64,000 nucleotides of DNA from JAICKM01 sp038228295 (GTDB taxonomy: Bacteria > Chloroflexota > Chloroflexia > QHBQ01 > JAICKM01), in the NCBI GenBank assembly GCA_038228295.1, contig JBBRPH010000004.1, positions 82,792 through 146,791 on the forward strand. Direction: 5' to 3'. Each line of letters begins with the position of its first letter. Position 1 is the stretch's first letter. Under the pieces are notes generated by a model. It was not told the origin of the DNA. It saw only the letters and a list, made by a program, of their open reading frames with translations, and did not search any database. Of the stretch, positions 42,746 through 51,117 are shown one piece after another. Both the position numbers and the translations under genes were made by a program.

Positions 42746-45598
42746 ATGAGCAATCTCCGCATCAATGCGGGCCGCTTGACGGTGGTTGGCGTGGTACTGC
42801 TGCTGGGCAGCTTGATCGTGGAGCTAGTGGGGCTGACCGCCGGATCATCCGTCCAGGCCAAATCTGTGGCGGGGTCCACCCGCCCTACCAGCAACCGCAT
42901 CACGACCGAAAACGCGCTACCCGGCACCGACACCTGGGCCGCCGTGGGCAATTACAACATCAACGCCCTCGCCGCCTATGCCGCAGCCACCAGTGTCAAC
43001 GCCGGTGATCCTATCGGTATCCATGTGCGCGGCACAGGCACCGCGCTAGCGGCCACGCTCTACCGCATGGGCTACTACGGTGATCACGGTGCCCGCCAGT
43101 ATGCCACTTACAGTGGTATCCCGCTGGCCGCTCAACCTAACTGCACGCGCGACTCCGCTACCGGCCTCGTCCAATGTCCCTGGAGCGCCACTTTCACGAT
43201 CACGACAGACCCCAGTTGGATCAGCGGCATCTACCTCTTGCGCCTCGACTCTAACAACGGCTTCCGCTTTTTCGTCTACTTTACCGTGCGGAACGATAGC
43301 TATAACGCGGATATTGTGGTCTCCGAATCCTCAAAAACCAACCAGGCATATAACAGGTACGGCAACGAGAGTCTCTATTTCTCCGGCAACAGTGAGGGTC
43401 GTAGCCGTGCTTACAAAGTCTCCTTTGACCGGCCCTACAACAGCGGCGCGGGCACCGGCGCGTATTTTGTGCATGATGTAGACATGGTGCGCTGGTTGGA
43501 GGCTTCCGGCTATGATGTGACCTACATTAGCGATATGGATCGGATAGCGAATCCCAATATCCTGCGCAACCATCATGCTTATCTGGATGTGGGTCACGAC
43601 GAATATTGGAGTTGGGGTGAGCGCGATAATGTGGAAGCGGCTCTGGCCGCTGGGGTTAATATCGCTTTCGCCTCCGGCAATGAGTCGTACTGGAACACCC
43701 GCCTGGAAAACTCACCGGTCGGCGCCAACCGGATTCTCGTGTGTTACAAAGACAGCAACATTGATCCCATAAAAACCGCGCCGGGTGTGACCGTGACCTT
43801 TGATGATCCGCTGCTCAATCGGCCGGAGAATGCCTTGGTGGGTACCGGCTATCAGTCCTATTACGACGATACGCTATACAATGCGCCGTGGGTATTGAGC
43901 GCGCCCCCGAACCGCTGGTATTTTGACTGTACGGGCCTGCAAGCAGGCGATCAAGTGAACAACGTGGTCGGCGAAGAATGGAATGCCTTGCATAACAACG
44001 GTCGGACACCGGCCGGACTGGAAACGCTCTCTAATGGTATGATTATCAATGTTAATGGCATAGCCTCAGCCCAGAACTCCACTATTTACACGGCCACTGG
44101 TGGCGCACGAGTGTTTGCGGCATCCAGCATCCACTGGTCGTGGGGTATGATCGATCATTCCAGCCGCCCGACGGCTGTGCCTACGCCCGGTTTTGAGACC
44201 ACCTACATCTCGAATGATGCTGATCATCGCCTCGAACAGTTGATGGCGAATATACTCGATAACTTCGCGGGCTACTGGGACGGTCAGCCGCGCTTGTGCG
44301 GCCCACCAAATCAGACGTTTTATGACATAGGTGGGCGCCCGACGCGCACACCGCGCCCGGTGCCGCCGACCGCCACCGGCACCCCGCCCACCGCCACCCG
44401 CACCGCCACCGCTACCCGCACTGCCTCGCCGACAACGACGCCCACCATCACCGCGACTGCTTCGCCGACCCTCACTTCGACGCCCACACGCACCTTCACC
44501 GTGACCAGTACGGCAACCTCAACCGTCCCACCCACGCTCACGGCGACAAGTACCCCCACCCCGACCGGTACATTGTCTGCCACGCCCATGACGACAAGTA
44601 CCCCCGCTGCGACGGGTACCGCAATCCTAACAGCTACGCCCATGAATACGCCGGCGGCGACATCCACGGCTACGACAGGTCCGGCGACGCTGACCGGCAC
44701 ACCGACAAATACTCCGACATGGACCGCTACACCTAGTGTCACCGTGACCGGAACACTCCCGGCGCCACCTAGCGGCACCGTGACGGACACGCCCACCACC
44801 CTGCTGCCGACCGCAACAGTGACGGCAATCGCGAGTGCCACCGGCAGCCCAACCGGGGCTACCGCTACGTTTACCCTTGTGCCGCTTGGTACGGCCAGTG
44901 CGACTGAAGCCGCTACCGGCACCGTGCTGCCGACAGGGACCGCCACCGCCGGTGTGCCGGCTACCCCCAGCGCGACGGTTACACCCTGCCCCATTCGGTT
45001 CAGCGATGTGGCCGATACGACAACCTATTACTATGGGCCGGTGTACTATCTGGCCTGTCATGGGGTGATCAGCGGCTACAGCGACGGCACGTTCAAGCCC
45101 TTTAACAACACGACGCGTGGGCAGATGGCGAAGATCGTGGTGCTGGCTTACGCCCTCCCACCAGTCACACCGGCGAGTCGCACCTTCGCCGATGTGCTGC
45201 CCGACAGCGTATTCTATGGCCTGATCGAGACCGCTGTGGCGCGTAATATCGTCAGCGGCTATACGTGCGGCGGAGTTAATCCGCAGACCGGGGCAGCGGA
45301 ACCCTGCGACACCGCCCAGCGTCCTTACTACCGAGCGGGGAACAACGTCACGCGCGGCCAGTTGACCAAGATCGTGGTGATCGGTGCGGGCTGGGCGCTG
45401 CACCCGCCGGCGACCGCGACGTTCAGCGATGTGCCGCCGGCCGGCGTCTTCTACCCGTTCATTGAGACGGCGGTCTGCCACGGTATCATCAGCGGTTACG
45501 ACGATCACACCTTCCGCCCCAACAACCCAGCCACGCGCGGCCAGATCGCTAAAATCGTTTACGGCGCCCTGACCAGCCCGGTAACGTGCGGCCCATGA
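42746..45598 (+). CDS. SLH-anchored surface protein with N,N-dimethylformamidase beta-like domain
   Basis: The 950-residue protein has an N-terminal membrane/signal segment (about 12-32), a 480-residue domain similar to the large subunit of N,N-dimethylformamidase (SDMDRIANPNILRNHHAYLD, VGHDEYWSWGERDNVEAALA, NESYWNTRLENS), a Thr/Pro stalk (about 530-745, TPT and TAT repeats), and three SLH domains at the C-terminus (FSDVADTTTYYY, FADVLPDSVFYG, FSDVPPAGVFYP). SLH domains bind pyruvylated cell-wall polymers or S-layer anchors. So the enzyme-like part is displayed outside. Whether it cleaves formamides is open; many homologues are unstudied. The stalk is probably glycosylated. SD GGGGGA is about 10 nt before ATG. 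Confidence 0.88.
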   Translation: MSNLRINAGRLTVVGVVLLLGSLIVELVGLTAGSSVQAKSVAGSTRPTSNRITTENALPGTDTWAAVGNYNINALAAYAAATSVNAGDPIGIHVRGTGTALAATLYRMGYYGDHGARQYATYSGIPLAAQPNCTRDSATGLVQCPWSATFTITTDPSWISGIYLLRLDSNNGFRFFVYFTVRNDSYNADIVVSESSKTNQAYNRYGNESLYFSGNSEGRSRAYKVSFDRPYNSGAGTGAYFVHDVDMVRWLEASGYDVTYISDMDRIANPNILRNHHAYLDVGHDEYWSWGERDNVEAALAAGVNIAFASGNESYWNTRLENSPVGANRILVCYKDSNIDPIKTAPGVTVTFDDPLLNRPENALVGTGYQSYYDDTLYNAPWVLSAPPNRWYFDCTGLQAGDQVNNVVGEEWNALHNNGRTPAGLETLSNGMIINVNGIASAQNSTIYTATGGARVFAASSIHWSWGMIDHSSRPTAVPTPGFETTYISNDADHRLEQLMANILDNFAGYWDGQPRLCGPPNQTFYDIGGRPTRTPRPVPPTATGTPPTATRTATATRTASPTTTPTITATASPTLTSTPTRTFTVTSTATSTVPPTLTATSTPTPTGTLSATPMTTSTPAATGTAILTATPMNTPAATSTATTGPATLTGTPTNTPTWTATPSVTVTGTLPAPPSGTVTDTPTTLLPTATVTAIASATGSPTGATATFTLVPLGTASATEAATGTVLPTGTATAGVPATPSATVTPCPIRFSDVADTTTYYYGPVYYLACHGVISGYSDGTFKPFNNTTRGQMAKIVVLAYALPPVTPASRTFADVLPDSVFYGLIETAVARNIVSGYTCGGVNPQTGAAEPCDTAQRPYYRAGNNVTRGQLTKIVVIGAGWALHPPATATFSDVPPAGVFYPFIETAVCHGIISGYDDHTFRPNNPATRGQIAKIVYGALTSPVTCGP

Positions 45599-45621
45599 CG
45601 CCAACCTGAAGGAGTCCACTA

Positions 45622-46278
45622 ATGTGGCGAATCGTAGCCCTCAGTATCGCTATCCTGCTGCTTGCCGCCTGCGAATCGTCGCCTGCGCCCCCGCCGACTG
45701 CGGTTCCTGTTCCATCGCCCTCATTACCAACGTCCCCGCCCAGCGTCACCGTCACCCCGACGATCCCGCCGCCGCGCAGCAACATCACCCGCGCCGACTA
45801 CAACGCGGCGCTGGCGAAGTGGCAGCAGCAGGGTATCACCGACTATGAGATCAGCGTGTATGAGTTGTCATTGAATCTCACCAACGGCGGCGTATACCGG
45901 CTGCGAGTACAGGGCGATCAACTTACAGTGTTATCCAATCCGTATTTATTCCGCGACACAAGAGCAGCAACTCCTACGCCCTACCCTGCCGCCGATGCGG
46001 ATCGGTTCAATACCGTGGCGGGCTTGTTTGCCGACATAGATCGGGAGCTGATCAGTGTGGAGCAAGGCAAAATGGCAGGGGGTCAGGTACTGCCGTTTGT
46101 ATACCAAGTCAGGTTTGATCCGGTGCTGGGGTATCCCACCGCCATTGACACAAAGTGTGAAGAGCCAACGACCTTGGGGTCGATGATCTGTCCGAGTGAT
46201 ACGTTTGTAAGGCGAAATGTGCCAAGCCTGATCGTCCTCGCTCGCACGCCGGTTACCACACCTACAAAGCGTCCCTGA
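45622..46278 (+). CDS. lipoprotein with DUF6174-like domain
   Basis: The 218-residue protein has a signal peptide with lipobox LLAAC (C16), so it is anchored by lipid to the membrane, then a Pro/Thr/Ser linker of 35 residues and a domain with ITRADYNAALAKWQQQGITD followed by YEISVYELS, as in DUF6174-like proteins (a short strand-rich lipoprotein family of unknown function). AAGGAG precedes ATG 45622. It lies 23 nt after the SLH protein, likely in the same operon. Confidence 0.78.
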   Translation: MWRIVALSIAILLLAACESSPAPPPTAVPVPSPSLPTSPPSVTVTPTIPPPRSNITRADYNAALAKWQQQGITDYEISVYELSLNLTNGGVYRLRVQGDQLTVLSNPYLFRDTRAATPTPYPAADADRFNTVAGLFADIDRELISVEQGKMAGGQVLPFVYQVRFDPVLGYPTAIDTKCEEPTTLGSMICPSDTFVRRNVPSLIVLARTPVTTPTKRP

Positions 46279-46309
46279 GCAGGGGCAGTGTATCGCTCCC
46301 GCTCTGCTC

Positions 46310-46335
46310 CGCCGGTCTCCGTGGCTCCGTGGCTA
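46310..46335. repeat. octamer-type repeat CTCCGTGG twice
   Basis: CTCCGTGG occurs twice in tandem after CCGGT. It is like the CTCTGTGC/CTCTGTGG tract at 3826-3848. It lies in the spacer before the radical SAM promoter. Confidence 0.45.
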
Positions 46336-46351
46336 CGGGGTACCCTCCCGA

Positions 46352-46382
46352 TTGGCAGCATAGGGGCATGATTTGGTATAAT
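46352..46382 (+). promoter_or_regulatory. extended -10 promoter of the radical SAM gene
   Basis: TTTGGTATAAT contains TGn before TATAAT (46377-46382). TTGGCA (46352-46357) lies 19 bp upstream. The leader is about 60 nt. Confidence 0.65.
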
Positions 46383-46446
46383 ACTATGTTAAGACAGAAA
46401 TAACCGGGCTAGGCAATAGACGAAACTGAGGATCAGCTAAAACAGC

Positions 46447-48282
46447 ATGGCAAAAAACACCCGCAACAAAGGCTACAACAGCGCAGCAAGCCGCCCCACC
46501 GCCTCGCGCACCGCGAACCTGATGCGTGAACGGCTGGCGGGCGAGACCGGCACTATCCACAAAGATTGGGGCGGGCGCATCCCGGTAGCCCTGGTCTTCC
46601 CCAACACCTATTATATTGGGATGTCGAGCCTCGGCTACCAGACGATCTATAAGCTGTTCAACGACGCGCCCGATGTGGTCTGCGAACGCGCCTTCCTGCC
46701 CGACAGCGACGGCCAGTTTGAGATGCCGCGCAATCGGCCCGACCTGGAGCCGCTGACGCTGGAGTCGGGCCGCCCGTTGCGCGAGTTCGCCGTGGTCGCC
46801 TTCTCGATCAGCTACGAGCTCGACTACTTCCACATGGTGCAGATCCTGCGCGCGGCGGGCATCCCGCTGTTCGCGCGCGACCGCAGCGACGATGACCCCA
46901 TTGTGATCGCCGGCGGCGCGTGCATTATTGACAACCCGGAGCCGATTGCCGATTTCCTAGACATCGCGTTCATCGGCGAGGGCGAGGTGCAGGTGCCGGC
47001 CTTTGTGGACCTGCTACGCGACGGCTATGAGCAGGGCCGTGAGGCCGTGCTGAAAGCGGCGGCAGGGCAGCAAGGGATGTATGTCCCAGCCTTCTACAGC
47101 GTGGATTATGCCGCCGACGGCCGCTTCGCCGGCATCGCGCCCAATGCCACGCACCCTGCGCCGGAGGCGGCGCTACCTGTCCACAAGCATCGCGTCCGCA
47201 ACTTGGCCGACTTCCAGACTGCTTCGGTGATCCTGACGCAAAATACGGAGTTCGGCAACAGCTATCTGCTGGAAACCGGGCGCGGCTGTGCGCGCGGCTG
47301 TCGCTTCTGCCTCGCCAGCTACGGCTTTATGCCGCAGCGCGAGCGCAAGCTAGACGACCTGATCAAGCAGGCGCGCTATGGGCTGCAATTCCGCGACAAG
47401 ATCGGCCTGATGGGGCCGTCGGTCTCCGATTATCACGCCATTGACGAGTTGGTGACGGAGATCCGCAAGATCGGCGGCAAGGTGTCGCTGGCTTCGATGC
47501 GCGCCGACAGCATTTCGCCGGCCATCCTCAATGCGCTGATCGGCGGCGGGGCGCGCACGATCACCTTCGCACCCGAAGGCGGCTCGCAGCGGATGCGCGA
47601 CGTGATCAACAAGAACCTGAACGAGGATCAGATCCTGGCCTGTGCCGAACTGATCGGGCGCATGGGCGGGCAGGCGATCAAGCTGTACTATATGTGCGGC
47701 CTGCCGGGCGAAACCGATGAGGACGTACAGGCCATCGTGGACCTGACGCTCCAGGTGAAAGATCGCCTTAATCGCTATGCGCCGGGCGGCGAAGTGCAGG
47801 GCAGCGTCACGCCCCATGTGCCCAAGAGCCACACGCCGTTCCAGTGGGCGCAAATGTACCCGCTGGCGGTGATCGAGGAACGGGTGGAACGGCTCCGCAA
47901 GCAGTTACGGACCAAAGGGGTGGTCTTCAAGATCGATAGCCCCAAATGGCTGCGCGTGCAGGGCGTGTTGGCCCGTGGCGACCGCCGCCTCAGCACCGTG
48001 TTGGCGGCGATGACGGGCGTGAGCCACAGCGACTGGAAACGCGCCCTGAGCGACGCGGGCCTCACGGAAGACTTCTACGCCCGCGAACGCCCGTTAGACG
48101 AACTGTTCCCCTGGGCCCACATCGAGGAAGGCGTGACCGCCCGCGCCCTCGGCATCCAGTGGCAGCGCGCCACCAGCGCGACCCCCGGCTATGCCAAAGG
48201 CCAGATCCTGGGCAATGCCCAACGCCACCTGATGGAGTTCTACCAAACCGGCGACGCAGAGTTGCTGCGCGTGGGCCGCTAG
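46447..48282 (+). CDS. B12-binding-like radical SAM protein (TIGR03960-like)
   Basis: The 611-residue protein has an N-terminal Rossmann-like domain (VALVFPNTYYIGMSSLGYQ, then FIGEGE), then a radical SAM core with CARGCRFC (C-x3-C-x2-C) in GRGCARGCRFCLASY, and GGSQRM and the helix-rich end. The iron-sulphur cluster and SAM site are intact. This family is unstudied; relatives sit near rRNA and ribosomal genes and often have a partner with DUF2344, absent here. GAGGA lies 13 nt before ATG, so the ribosome site is poor. Confidence 0.85.
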   Translation: MAKNTRNKGYNSAASRPTASRTANLMRERLAGETGTIHKDWGGRIPVALVFPNTYYIGMSSLGYQTIYKLFNDAPDVVCERAFLPDSDGQFEMPRNRPDLEPLTLESGRPLREFAVVAFSISYELDYFHMVQILRAAGIPLFARDRSDDDPIVIAGGACIIDNPEPIADFLDIAFIGEGEVQVPAFVDLLRDGYEQGREAVLKAAAGQQGMYVPAFYSVDYAADGRFAGIAPNATHPAPEAALPVHKHRVRNLADFQTASVILTQNTEFGNSYLLETGRGCARGCRFCLASYGFMPQRERKLDDLIKQARYGLQFRDKIGLMGPSVSDYHAIDELVTEIRKIGGKVSLASMRADSISPAILNALIGGGARTITFAPEGGSQRMRDVINKNLNEDQILACAELIGRMGGQAIKLYYMCGLPGETDEDVQAIVDLTLQVKDRLNRYAPGGEVQGSVTPHVPKSHTPFQWAQMYPLAVIEERVERLRKQLRTKGVVFKIDSPKWLRVQGVLARGDRRLSTVLAAMTGVSHSDWKRALSDAGLTEDFYARERPLDELFPWAHIEEGVTARALGIQWQRATSATPGYAKGQILGNAQRHLMEFYQTGDAELLRVGR

Positions 48283-48300
48283 GCGGAGGCTGGAGGTAGA

Positions 48301-49503
48301 TTACTCATCTTCATCTTCCATAATTTGTGCATCTTCCGCCAGGATTGCTGAATCTGTGGCAGCTTCTATCGCTTCTAATGATACATCGGCGAGAAAATCC
48401 TGGATTGGAATAGCAGCTAATTGGCTCTGTAGGTAGTCACGCATTTCGCTTTCCGGCATAGATTGCAAGTCGTGCTTAACGCCCAGCCGTTCGCCTAATC
48501 GCTTTGCCAGATCACGCGGCCAGTATTGCATACTCATCTGGACGATTTCTGCACCGATGCGTGCGGCGGCTTGCTGGGTTTTGCTCGTTTGCGGCAACCG
48601 GTCTACGACGATGAAGGTCACGGAACTGTGCCTGCTGCCCGCGATTTCCATTTCGCGTTCGTAGCGTGAGAGTTTGTCCTTCGAGATTTCGGAGTTGCCT
48701 GCACCAATAAAGCCGATGTCGAAACTTGCCAGCTTGCCCGGCTGCAAGAGTAACGTAGCGTCGCTTTCACGGGTGGCCGAACTATCCGACAGCCAAAACA
48801 CGCCTGCCGTAGCGGTGTTAGTGCTGCGCTTGACTCGTCGAAAGCCCAAAATCGTGAGAAAAGAGCCAAGTATTAGCTTCTCAGAGAGTTTACCGTAGAG
48901 CGATTTCTCAGAGCCACGAATGGTCAACGTTTCGCTGCCTATGGCCGTAGTTAAGCGCACGATCTCGGCCCATCCTAACGCAACTTTTTGCTGCTCTGAG
49001 TCTTCCGCAAAGCCTAATGTCATGTGCAGATCACCGATGTCTGCGCGGCAGGGCGTTGCGGCATCTTTCATTGCCGCCTCGAAGTCAGTAACATAATCCA
49101 CAATCTGCTCAGGGTTACCGCGAAGGACGTTTTGCACCGACTTACTGGTCAATCCTAGTAACCATTGGGCGATCCACAAATCAGCTTTGTCGTTGCGCTT
49201 GCCGGTTGTGAGCTGTTGAACGGCCATGTTGGAGAGCTGGTCCACAAAGTCGGGCATCTCTTGGCTGCCGCGTGCGAACAACGCGACCATTGCACCGCTG
49301 ATCTGGGCAATGCGGCGCTGTGTCAAGGGCTCCGTCTCTTTGCGGATGTTTTCACCCAGCATCACGCCCAGTATTACGTTACGGACGGCCTCTACACCAA
49401 TGCGCTCGATAAACTGCTTACCACCACCGGTAAGCAGAATACGACTGCGCGTGGGGAACAGATCATTGATCGCTTGCTCGCTATTGGGTTCCTTACTCGG
49501 CAT
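48301..49503 (-). CDS. type II restriction endonuclease, CfrBI-family-like
   Basis: The 400-residue protein (ATG 49503) opens with DLFPTRSRILLTGGGKQFIERIGVEAVRNVIL, which I recall from CfrBI-type endonucleases; the assignment is otherwise from context. Possible PD-(D/E)XK elements are ESDATLLL and FDIGFIGAGN. Its gene follows the methyltransferase on the same strand, overlapping by 11 nt, GAAGAG being four nt before ATG; TTG 49524 is an alternative start. Base composition is closer to 50% GC, below its neighbours, which suggests transfer. If like CfrBI it would cut CCWWGG; this is a guess. C-terminus acidic. Confidence 0.6.
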   Translation of the reverse strand: MPSKEPNSEQAINDLFPTRSRILLTGGGKQFIERIGVEAVRNVILGVMLGENIRKETEPLTQRRIAQISGAMVALFARGSQEMPDFVDQLSNMAVQQLTTGKRNDKADLWIAQWLLGLTSKSVQNVLRGNPEQIVDYVTDFEAAMKDAATPCRADIGDLHMTLGFAEDSEQQKVALGWAEIVRLTTAIGSETLTIRGSEKSLYGKLSEKLILGSFLTILGFRRVKRSTNTATAGVFWLSDSSATRESDATLLLQPGKLASFDIGFIGAGNSEISKDKLSRYEREMEIAGSRHSSVTFIVVDRLPQTSKTQQAAARIGAEIVQMSMQYWPRDLAKRLGERLGVKHDLQSMPESEMRDYLQSQLAAIPIQDFLADVSLEAIEAATDSAILAEDAQIMEDEDE

Positions 49504-50707
49504 GGTACTCTTCTTTCGGCTCAAATAATGTTAGCACTGGAGGCGGCGCAGTTGTGTTCATCCACAAAACCTCGTTCGCAGCTCGGCCCAGCCAGTGGGG
49601 AACCACCTCTTTGATCAGTTTGACATAATCAGGGTTGATCTCGAATAGCACGAAGCGGCGCGCTAGGCGGGCGGCGGCGGCTCCTACGGTGCCGGAGCCG
49701 GCGAAGGGGTCTAGCACCACGTCGCCCTTGAACGAATAGTAGGTGATCACCTTCTCGGCTAGTTGCTGCGGGAAGGCGGCGGGGTGCTTGGAGGTGGTGT
49801 TGGGTTGGATGCGCCAGATGTTGGTGTGTTCGTAATCGTCGCCCACTTTGGAGGCGGCCACTGCTGCCCGGTCGGGGTGGTTGCGGATGTGCCAATCAAT
49901 CAGCAGATCGGTATGCTTGCGGTAGACCAGCACATACTCCGTTACCGGCACCGCTTTGTATTGTAGCGGGTTGCGGTCGGCGGCGAAGCGCCGACCGCGC
50001 CCGGTGGCCCAGCCCGCGCCTTCCGGCTTGACCCAAATAATGTCGTCTATAAAATCGTAGCCTTCCTCGATAAAGATACGGTGCAGGTCAAACGGCACGG
50101 CGATGCGCCGCGATGCCTCGCTACGGCTGGCGCGCCGTAGCAGCACCGGCGCGGTGTTCATCACGAAGAAGCGACCTTCATTCAAGACGCGGTGGGCGCG
50201 TTTGATCACCTGCCGCATCCGCAACAGATACTGCTCATACTGCTCGTAATCACTGTATTCGGGTCGGGCGTTAAAGTAGGGCGGCGAGGTGAAGATCAAG
50301 TCCACCGATGCGGCGGGCATTTCGTCTAATAGGTCAATGCAGTCGCCCAAGCCTATCGTATTGCGGAGCGAAGACACGGTATAAACCGGAGCCGTGCGTC
50401 GTTCGCGGGGAGCCGCGCTCTTTTTCAGCAGGCGCGCTTCCAGCATCGGTGGGTCGGTGGTCTTGTCGAACAGGATCGCTGTGCTGTAGGCATCGATCAC
50501 CGTCTCGCCGATTTTCACGCCGTCCGCCGCATTGCACAACGGCACCCGCCAGACATGATAGCGATCATCTATTTCGGGCAACCCCAGGCTGATCACCTGA
50601 TCCAGTTCGATTTCGGTCAGCCAGGTGGTAGTAATCACCTTCGCCTCAGCCACAGTCGTTACCAGGTAATGGCGTTGTTCAGACACCAATGGTTTTACAC
50701 GCGCCAT
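49493..50707 (-). CDS. N4-cytosine DNA methyltransferase of the type II system
   Basis: The 404-residue protein has the beta-class order: motif IV TSPPY (in DLIFTSPPYFN), which is usual for N4-cytosine enzymes, then late motif I DPFAGSGT, after KVITYYSFKGD. It has an N-terminal target-recognition-like region (residues 1-120). It would protect the host from the nuclease encoded next. AAGGA is seven nt before ATG 50707; the methyltransferase is first in the pair, which fits the need for modification before cutting. Its target is unknown, perhaps as for CfrBI. Confidence 0.9.
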   Translation of the reverse strand: MARVKPLVSEQRHYLVTTVAEAKVITTTWLTEIELDQVISLGLPEIDDRYHVWRVPLCNAADGVKIGETVIDAYSTAILFDKTTDPPMLEARLLKKSAAPRERRTAPVYTVSSLRNTIGLGDCIDLLDEMPAASVDLIFTSPPYFNARPEYSDYEQYEQYLLRMRQVIKRAHRVLNEGRFFVMNTAPVLLRRASRSEASRRIAVPFDLHRIFIEEGYDFIDDIIWVKPEGAGWATGRGRRFAADRNPLQYKAVPVTEYVLVYRKHTDLLIDWHIRNHPDRAAVAASKVGDDYEHTNIWRIQPNTTSKHPAAFPQQLAEKVITYYSFKGDVVLDPFAGSGTVGAAAARLARRFVLFEINPDYVKLIKEVVPHWLGRAANEVLWMNTTAPPPVLTLFEPKEEYHAE

Positions 50708-50742
50708 TTGTCGTTCCTTCCCATTTACATAACTACGCGGGT

Positions 50743-50748
50743 ATTATA
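50743..50748 (-). promoter_or_regulatory. -10 element of the restriction-modification pair
   Basis: TATAAT on the minus strand, about 36 nt before the methyltransferase start. A matching -35 is not clear. It is within 40 nt of the divergent rpoB promoter. Confidence 0.5.
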
Positions 50749-50779
50749 AATCCATTCCCCAATTCGTCGCGTTTACCTA

Positions 50780-50808
50780 TTGACAAGCGGCACGGCATTT
50801 GCTATAAT
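50780..50808 (+). promoter_or_regulatory. perfect consensus promoter of rpoB-rpoC
   Basis: TTGACA (50780-50785), 17 bp, TATAAT (50803-50808). This is the ideal sigma70 arrangement, in line with strong expression of RNA polymerase genes. The mRNA leader would be about 300 nt. Confidence 0.92.
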
Positions 50809-50814
50809 CAATTC

Positions 50815-51117
50815 TTGCCATATGTTAATACGGCTACACAAGACACAATAATCCAATACCTATGGCCCGCCCTGGGCTATGGGTTGGGTTGATGTGTCCT
50901 ATTCGCTTGTGTGGCCGGGCGAGCGGACGGCAGATTAGCCCCTCGTAATTGGGGTGGTCGATTCCGCTGCGGCAATGGGTGTGGTTTCAGTCTGATACGG
51001 CGCATTATAGTCCGGGTCAGGCACATTTGTCTAGCTATAAGCTAGCAGTTGCCTTTTTGGCTGACGGCCAGGGTCGCTCCCCGGCCTCGCAATCCATACT
51101 CCCGTAAGGAGGGAATC
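50815..51117 (+). promoter_or_regulatory. long 5' leader of rpoB mRNA
   Basis: No gene is seen in this 300-nt leader. Hairpins CTAGC-TATAA-GCTAG (51031-51045, T5 follows 8 nt later) and GGCC...GGCC (51066-51086, with GGG/CCC inside) lie near the ribosome site AAGGAGG (51106-51112). A leader this long in front of rpoB may hold feedback control; no known riboswitch was recognised. Confidence 0.5.

Noticed and set aside
44330..44990. Possible CRISPR or minisatellite because of many repeated ACC/ACG triplets
   Set aside because: The repeats are irregular codons for Thr and Pro, without constant spacers.
44320..44994. Minus-strand frame of 224 codons rich in Val and Gly
   Set aside because: It is the complement of the Thr/Pro stalk repeats of the SLH protein; no start signal.
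48301..50707. Restriction-modification pair as part of a prophage or integrative element
   Set aside because: No integrase, attachment repeat or phage gene is nearby; only the two genes are seen.
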